5,130 bases of DNA. It comes from Deltaproteobacteria bacterium (GTDB lineage: Bacteria > Desulfobacterota > Desulfobaccia > Desulfobaccales > 0-14-0-80-60-11). Numbering within the stretch: the stretch's first letter is position 1; the number at the start of each line of letters is the position of its first letter. Under the pieces are notes generated by a model. That model worked only from the letters and a program-made list of their open reading frames with translations, was not told where the DNA came from and did not search any database. The stretch covers positions 1-5,130 of the forward strand of contig JAFDHU010000251.1 in assembly GCA_019308625.1 (NCBI GenBank). The letters run 5' to 3'. Positions 1 to 3,424 of this stretch are shown piece after piece. Both the position numbers and the translations under genes were made by a program.

Positions 1-1
1 T

Positions 2-589
2 TACCACGGCGAGCTGAACCTGAGGCTGCCGGCGCCCCTGCCGCCGCAGCCCTCCATTCCCGGCACTGCCCGGCTCACCTTCCCGCCCTCGGTCACTGCG
101 GGCATCTCCGTCAGCCGGTTCCAGCCTTTTACCTTCAATTTTGACGTGACCTGGACGGGCTGGTCCTCCTATGACCGCCTGGAAATCCGACTTAAGCGGC
201 CGGTGGTGGTGAACGGCGTGCCCACCACCATTATCAGCCAGCCCAAGAACTGGCATGACTCCTGGGCCTTCCGCTTCGGGGCCAACTATCGGCTCCGGGA
301 CAACCTGACCATCCGGGCGGGGTACATCTACGACCTGACCCCGGTGCCGGACGACACCTTTGACCCCCAGGTGCCGGACGCCGACCGGCATATCTTCACG
401 GTGGGGGGCGACTGGCGCCTGGGGCGGCTCACCCTGGGGCTGGCTTATAACTTCATCCTGTCGGAAAGCCGCACCAAGAACAACCGGCTGGGCTTCAACG
501 GCGTGCCCCTGCCGCCCGGACTCCAGGCCAACGGCCGCTATGAAAGCAGCACCCATTCCCTGGGGCTGAGCGCCTCTTTTCGGCTTTAG
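2..589 (+). CDS. FadL/OMPP1/TodX-family outer-membrane transport protein, C-terminal part (5' end outside window)
   Basis: This is the last 195 codons of a long-chain fatty acid or hydrocarbon porin of the FadL/TodX family, a 14-strand outer-membrane barrel that lets hydrophobic compounds cross the lipopolysaccharide layer. The frame is open from position 2 to the TAG at 587-589, and the real start lies upstream. The GTG at 146 is an internal Val codon, because the family match continues before it (PPSVTAGISV, then FNFDVTWTGWSSYDRLEI). Family hallmarks visible are alternating amphipathic strands, the RFGANYRL...TIRAGYIYDLTPVPDDTFDP block followed by PDADRHIFTVGGDWRL, and LTLGLAYNF. This order is typical of the last strands of OMPP1 proteins. 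The protein ends in ...SASFRL rather than on a terminal aromatic residue; Phe is third from the end. The substrate cannot be told from this fragment. It converges on the minus-strand enolase-family gene, so it is not in the same operon. Confidence 0.88.
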   Translation, partial: YHGELNLRLPAPLPPQPSIPGTARLTFPPSVTAGISVSRFQPFTFNFDVTWTGWSSYDRLEIRLKRPVVVNGVPTTIISQPKNWHDSWAFRFGANYRLRDNLTIRAGYIYDLTPVPDDTFDPQVPDADRHIFTVGGDWRLGRLTLGLAYNFILSESRTKNNRLGFNGVPLPPGLQANGRYESSTHSLGLSASFRL

Positions 590-791
590 CCCCGGAGGGC
601 AAAGAGCTTTGAGGAGGGGACGAGTTCGTCCGGTTCTGGAAGCAGCTTGGAATGGGGGCCGCAAGGTGAAGAGCTTGCCGGGCAGGGCTGGAGGGCCAAA
701 TACTGGCAGGCCGGCCTTGGGACCGGTGGGCCCCTGGACAGGGGCTCAGCCCAGGGGCCGGAGGGAAGGGACAGCGAAGCTTCAGGAGACT
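590..791. other. Convergent intergenic gap, no gene recognised
   Basis: This 202-bp stretch lies between the TAG of the porin gene and the TGA of the minus-strand enolase-family gene. Short open frames exist in it on the plus strand, but they are low-complexity Gly/Arg/Pro-rich translations without family resemblance. They look like readings of GC-rich non-coding DNA. A weak GCCC-CGGA-GGGC hairpin at 589-600 immediately follows the porin stop, and a stronger one lies at 729-759. Neither has a T-run next to it. Transcription of the two converging genes presumably ends here, but no standard intrinsic terminator is visible. Confidence 0.6.
729..759. repeat. GC-rich inverted repeat, possible terminator-like hairpin for the convergent genes
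   Basis: A perfect 9-bp inverted repeat has arms GGCCCCTGG (729-737) and CCAGGGGCC (751-759) around a 13-nt loop. It sits between two convergent genes, where a bidirectional terminator would be expected. Neither side is followed by a run of T on the relevant strand, so it is not a textbook Rho-independent terminator. It could stall polymerase or protect 3' ends, or be chance in GC-rich DNA. Confidence 0.3.
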
Positions 792-1922
792 TCAGGAAAG
801 GCGGGCGTGGGACACCGCCAGTTCAGTTAACATCTCCTCCCGGACCATGATGCCCAAGCCGGGGCCGGGCAGGGGCAGGCCGAGGCCCTCCTCCTGAAAC
901 CCTACCGGGGTCTCCACCGGATCTGTCCTCAGAAGATAAGGGGCAAAAGAGCCCTCCACATAGGCCAGAGAGGGGGAGCACAGGGCGAAATGGCGGCCCG
1001 CAGCCGCCAGGATGCTGGTCTCCCCCACATGGCAACCCAACTGGCAGGCCATCCCGGCCTCCTCCGCCAGATTCCTGATTCTGAGGGCGGCGCTCAGGCC
1101 CCCGCACTTGGACAGGCGGATATTGAACATGCGGCAGGCCCCCATCTCAATGAGCTTCCAGGCATCAGCCTCGCGGCACAGGGACTCGTCGGCGATGACC
1201 GGAATTTCCAGGGTCTGGCTGACTTGCTTTAAGCCCGCCAGGTCATCCTTGGCCACCGGCTGCTCCACCGCGCTTACCCCGTAAGGGAGCATGGCAGCGA
1301 GGCGCTCCACGGCCTCCTCGGCGGTCCAGGCGCCATTGGCGTCCACCCGGAGGTCTATCTGCCAGCCCAATTCCCTTCTGACCAGGTCCAGCGCCTCCAG
1401 GTCCTGGTCTCCTCCCACTTTCAGCTTCAGAAAGCGCATGCGCTGGGCCTGGACCAGCTTGAGGAAGCGGGGCAGTTGGGACACGGGAACCAGGGGCACC
1501 ACGGCGCTGTAGCACACCTGCTCCTGCACCGCCCCCCCCAGCAGGTCGCTCACCGGTTTTTGCCAATGCTGGCCGGCGGCGTCCAGCAGGGCCATCTCCA
1601 GGGCGCACCGGGCAGCGGGAAACGGCTCGGCCCCCGTGTCCTGAAACACCCATGTCAGTTCTTCCAACAGCCCTTCCGGGGAAGGAAAGTTCCGGCCCAC
1701 CAGCCGGGGGCCCAGCCGGTCAGTCAGGAAGGACAGGGAGTCCTCCATGGCTTCCCCGGTCACAAAAGGCCGGGGCACTCCTTCCCCGTAGCCGCCGGCG
1801 CCGCTGCCGGAGGTGATTTTCACCACCAGATTTTCCGAGGCCGCGTGGGTGGCCAGCTTGTGCTTAAACGGATAGTGAAACGGCAGCCTCAGGCGCCAGA
1901 TATCCATGCGCTGGACAAGCAT
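792..1922 (-). CDS. Enolase-superfamily enzyme, muconate lactonizing enzyme subgroup (COG4948), specificity unknown
   Basis: This is a 376-aa (alpha/beta)7-beta barrel enzyme that should use Mg2+ to stabilise an enolate after removing the proton alpha to a carboxylate. The family includes cycloisomerases, o-succinylbenzoate synthases and dipeptide or amino acid epimerases. Numbering from the ATG at 1922, the capping domain (about 1-125) carries the typical GEGVPRPFVTGE stretch. The barrel shows the KxK pair (K166, K168 in FLKLKVG), metal ligands D194 (RVDANGAW), E220 (VEQPV) and D245 (IADES), the second base K272 (RLSKCGG) and E301 in CHVGETSI. All catalytic positions are present, so it should be active. 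The DxD motif of typical dipeptide epimerases was not seen, so I give no substrate. ATG 1922 is preferred over the upstream TTG 1934 (no Shine-Dalgarno) and the internal ATG 1907. It is preceded by GAGG with a 6-nt spacer. This start overlaps the end of the acyltransferase gene by 59 bp, implying co-transcription. Confidence 0.87.
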   Translation of the reverse strand: MLVQRMDIWRLRLPFHYPFKHKLATHAASENLVVKITSGSGAGGYGEGVPRPFVTGEAMEDSLSFLTDRLGPRLVGRNFPSPEGLLEELTWVFQDTGAEPFPAARCALEMALLDAAGQHWQKPVSDLLGGAVQEQVCYSAVVPLVPVSQLPRFLKLVQAQRMRFLKLKVGGDQDLEALDLVRRELGWQIDLRVDANGAWTAEEAVERLAAMLPYGVSAVEQPVAKDDLAGLKQVSQTLEIPVIADESLCREADAWKLIEMGACRMFNIRLSKCGGLSAALRIRNLAEEAGMACQLGCHVGETSILAAAGRHFALCSPSLAYVEGSFAPYLLRTDPVETPVGFQEEGLGLPLPGPGLGIMVREEMLTELAVSHARLS

Positions 1923-2853
1923 GCTCAGCCTCAAAGGCCGGGAGAATCATCTGGCCGAATTTTTTCCATTGATACCATTGGGCCGGGTTGGCCCAAATGG
2001 CCTCCTCCAGGACCGCCAAGCACTGCACCCCCACCGGGGCTGCCTCCGGGCGGCCGTTGCTCACTGCCTCCAGATGAAGAGTATAGCGTTTTTGGCCGTT
2101 TCTTTCCAAAAACGCGGTGATTACCGGTGCGCCAGAACGCTTGTGGAGCAAATCCAGGGTGCGGTCGGCCTGCAGATGGGCCTTGAGAAAAGAAAAGTAA
2201 TGCCTTTCCGTGGGACGCCACTCGTCAAACTCGTCGCACTCGGTGATGAGGATTTGCCCCGCTTTAAGGGCCCGAAGCGCGGCCAGGAAGATGTTGCCGC
2301 CGTCGGCATCAATCAGGTTAAGATTCACCCGGCGGGCCCGCTCAAACAGGGAGGCCCGCAAACGGCTGGTTTGAAAGCGGCAGATCATGGACACCGGGAA
2401 GCCTTTGATCGCCAGGCAACCCGGCAGAAATTCCACCGCCCCGTAATGTCCGGTCACCAGGATGACGCCCTTGCCCGCGGCCAGAGCCCGCCGGAGCGCC
2501 TCTTCGCCCCGGAGCTGGATTTTTTCATCCAGAAACCGTAGCAGTCTCTTGAAATTGGAATAGGCCACAAAAAGTTTCTCATGGTAGTGATCAATAATTC
2601 CCCGAAAAGTTTCCTTGACAGCCGCCTTCACTTGGCGGTCGGGGAGCTCTCTGCCCAGGACCAGAGCGACGGTTCGGCAAATCAGGGCCTTTTCCCGCCA
2701 CTTCAACAAGAAGTAGAGTCTTCCAATCAGACCGAGATACCACCGGGACAGGCGGAAGGGCAGGCAGCGGAATAGCAGGATATTGACCCGGGCTTGGCAG
2801 AACTTGCTCAGACTGGGGGATAATTTCCATCGGGGAAGAATCTTACCAAACAT
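1864..2853 (-). CDS. Lysophospholipid / lipid A-type acyltransferase (LpxL/HtrB superfamily)
   Basis: This 329-aa protein belongs to the bacterial lipid A biosynthesis acyltransferase family. These enzymes transfer an acyl chain, usually from acyl-ACP, to a lipid hydroxyl at the inner face of the inner membrane. The catalytic HX4E motif is clear: H136 and E141 in VTGHYGAVEFLPG. The C-terminal PAQWYQWKKFG (290-300) corresponds to the PEQW/Y...W..RR block of LpxL proteins. The N-terminus (about 20-55) is basic and hydrophobic without a signal peptide, as expected for a membrane-anchored cytoplasmic enzyme. Length is near the family norm of about 300 aa. The stretch ECDEFDEWRPTE (205-216) is unusually acidic, suggesting a branch apart from canonical LpxL, so the acceptor may not be lipid A. 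ATG 2853 has a good Shine-Dalgarno 8 nt upstream. It is first of a two-gene operon with the enolase-family gene and probably uses the promoter at 3074-3103. Confidence 0.85.
   Translation of the reverse strand: MFGKILPRWKLSPSLSKFCQARVNILLFRCLPFRLSRWYLGLIGRLYFLLKWREKALICRTVALVLGRELPDRQVKAAVKETFRGIIDHYHEKLFVAYSNFKRLLRFLDEKIQLRGEEALRRALAAGKGVILVTGHYGAVEFLPGCLAIKGFPVSMICRFQTSRLRASLFERARRVNLNLIDADGGNIFLAALRALKAGQILITECDEFDEWRPTERHYFSFLKAHLQADRTLDLLHKRSGAPVITAFLERNGQKRYTLHLEAVSNGRPEAAPVGVQCLAVLEEAIWANPAQWYQWKKFGQMILPAFEAEHACPAHGYLAPEAAVSLSV
1929..1932 (-). promoter_or_regulatory. Shine-Dalgarno inside the acyltransferase gene, decides the enolase-family start
   Basis: On the minus strand GAGG (within TTTGAGG) lies 6 nt before the ATG at 1922-1920. 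The alternative in-frame starts, TTG at 1934 and ATG at 1907, have no comparable purine-rich site. This supports ATG 1922 and translation coupled to the upstream acyltransferase frame. Confidence 0.6.
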
Positions 2854-2861
2854 GGTTACAA

Positions 2862-2869
2862 CCCCCTTT
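2862..2869 (-). promoter_or_regulatory. Shine-Dalgarno of the acyltransferase gene
   Basis: Reading the minus strand, AAAGGGGG lies 8 nt before the ATG at 2853-2851. It is a strong purine-rich site at normal spacing and supports this start. Confidence 0.6.
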
Positions 2870-2958
2870 GCAGCCCATCGGCCTTTGCTGATTTTTGTTG
2901 AGGAAAATTGCCTTACCGGTTGATTTTGTTGAAAAAATGCAGGAGAGAACTCGTGTCA

Positions 2959-2980
2959 GGGATGTCTCCGGAGAATTCCC
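2959..2980. repeat. 22-bp imperfect palindrome in the acyltransferase leader
   Basis: The dyad is centred between 2969 and 2970, and 9 of 11 position pairs are complementary. The core TCTCCGGAGA (2965-2974) is perfect, and the outer GGGA/TCCC pairs (2959-2962 with 2977-2980) also match. It lies about 105 bp upstream of the acyltransferase ATG, within the leader predicted from the promoter at 3074-3103. It could be an operator for a dimeric repressor or form an RNA hairpin. Function is inferred from symmetry alone. Confidence 0.45.
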
Positions 2981-3073
2981 GTTTCCTGGTTTCTCCTGGC
3001 CCTGATAAATCGGCCCGGATCACCCCCTTTCTCCGAGTGAGGATTACCAAAATATAGTAAAAAAGCTTAGATA

Positions 3074-3103
3074 GTTATAGGGAATTTCCTTACCACCTGT
3101 CAA
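3074..3103 (-). promoter_or_regulatory. Sigma70-like promoter for the acyltransferase/enolase operon
   Basis: On the minus strand the -35 box is TTGACA (3103-3098, 6 of 6 consensus). The -10 box is TATAAC (3079-3074, 5 of 6), with an 18-bp spacer. Transcription should start near 3067 and run toward the acyltransferase, giving a leader of about 210 nt. The spacer contains the short palindrome GGAATTTCC (3081-3089), a possible repressor contact. No better promoter was found closer to the gene. Confidence 0.6.
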
Positions 3104-3134
3104 AAAAAATGTCAGTGACCGGAAATTATTTGGC

Positions 3135-3158
3135 GGGAATGCAGATAGATGGGAATGC
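3135..3158 (+). repeat. Tandem GGGAATGC direct repeats between the divergent promoters
   Basis: GGGAATGC occurs at 3135-3142 and again at 3151-3158, with a 16-bp period. The core GGGAAT is also found at 3080-3085 and inverted (ATTCCC) at 2975-2980, so the hexamer appears four times in this gap. Lying between two promoters, the pair resembles a tandem binding site for a regulator, perhaps the response regulator partner of the neighbouring sensor. That role is inference. Confidence 0.4.
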
Positions 3159-3186
3159 GCTGAGGGTTGCAAATTAAGAAGTTTTC

Positions 3187-3206
3187 AACTGACTAGACTA
3201 ACTGAC
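3187..3206 (+). repeat. AACTGAC direct repeat, 13-bp period
   Basis: AACTGAC is present at 3187-3193 and 3200-3206, upstream of the plus-strand promoter. A small ATGCC-AGTGA-GGCAT hairpin follows at 3211-3225. Their position about 50-70 bp before the -35 box would suit an activator site, but the repeats are short and may be chance. Confidence 0.3.
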
Positions 3207-3258
3207 CCAGATGCCAGTGAGGCATTATCGGGAAATACCTGAGTACTTCTGGAAAGTG

Positions 3259-3287
3259 CTGAAAAAGTTTGGGTTTTGGTTTATAAT
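3259..3287 (+). promoter_or_regulatory. Sigma70-like promoter for the sensor gene
   Basis: The -10 box is TATAAT (3282-3287, exact consensus) and the -35 box is CTGAAA (3259-3264, 4 of 6), with a 17-bp spacer. The start point should be near 3294-3295, which gives a leader of about 130 nt before the ATG at 3425. The weak -35 box suggests dependence on an activator or modest expression. Confidence 0.6.
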
Positions 3288-3300
3288 GATTTTTGCTAGG

Positions 3301-3393
3301 GGCGTTCGCTAGTGAGAACGCCGATGCCAGCCAAGGCACCTGCGCAGCATCGGCCTCGGCGGGGCCTGGATGGGACAGAAAACAGCCGGGGCC
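3301..3393 (+). promoter_or_regulatory. Structured leader of the sensor gene with overlapping hairpin arms
   Basis: Three helices can be drawn in the predicted leader. Helix 1 pairs GGCGTTC (3301-3307) with GAACGCC (3316-3322). Helix 2 pairs GCCGATGC (3320-3327) with GCATCGGC (3347-3354). Helix 3 pairs GGCCTCGG (3352-3359) with CCGGGGCC (3386-3393), including one G-U pair. Neighbouring helices share three bases each (3320-3322 and 3352-3354), so they compete at their ends. The pattern fits a structured 5' UTR. It matches no riboswitch class I recognise and has no T-run terminator, so a regulatory role is unproven. Confidence 0.4.
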
Positions 3394-3407
3394 AAGGCTT
3401 GCAAGTC

Positions 3408-3413
3408 AGGGGG
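3408..3413 (+). promoter_or_regulatory. Probable Shine-Dalgarno of the sensor gene
   Basis: AGGGGG lies 11 nt before the ATG at 3425, slightly far but usable. The nearer GGGAG (3419-3423) touches the start codon and is too close. The reading frame stays open back to about 3290, but the only upstream start-like codon is a TTG at 3293 beside the predicted transcription start, so ATG 3425 is preferred. Confidence 0.45.
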
Positions 3414-3424
3414 TTGCCGGGAGC

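Larger units (their letters stand above)
2854..3424. other. Divergent control region between the acyltransferase operon and the sensor gene
   Basis: This 571-bp gene-free stretch is visibly richer in A/T than the flanking genes, especially 3040-3300. It separates two divergently transcribed units. It contains one sigma70-like promoter per strand with start points predicted about 230 bp apart, tandem and inverted repeats around them, and leaders of roughly 210 nt (minus strand) and 130 nt (plus strand). No convincing open reading frame with a ribosome binding site, no tRNA and no riboswitch class that I know was recognised in it. Confidence 0.65.

Noticed and set aside
609..850. Small plus-strand open frames in the convergent gap
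   Set aside because: They have no convincing ribosome binding site, a Gly/Arg/Pro-rich composition from GC-rich DNA, and partial overlap with the end of the enolase-family gene.
1932..1934. TTG at 1934 as start of the enolase-family protein
   Set aside because: A rare start codon without an upstream purine-rich site. The ATG 12 bp further on has GAGG at ideal spacing.
1476..2541. Plus-strand open frames of about 210 codons opposite the acyltransferase and enolase-family genes
   Set aside because: Their translations are low-complexity and rich in Gly, Pro, Arg and His without family motifs, while the minus strand carries complete catalytic motifs of two known families.
3121..3160. Sigma54-type (-24/-12) promoter suggested by TGGCGGGAATGCA
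   Set aside because: The GG and GC elements are 7 bp apart instead of the required 10, so the site does not fit.
3301..3424. c-di-GMP, fluoride, SAH or tetrahydrofolate riboswitch in the sensor leader
   Set aside because: The conserved sequence cores of these classes, as I remember them, are not present. Only generic helices are visible.
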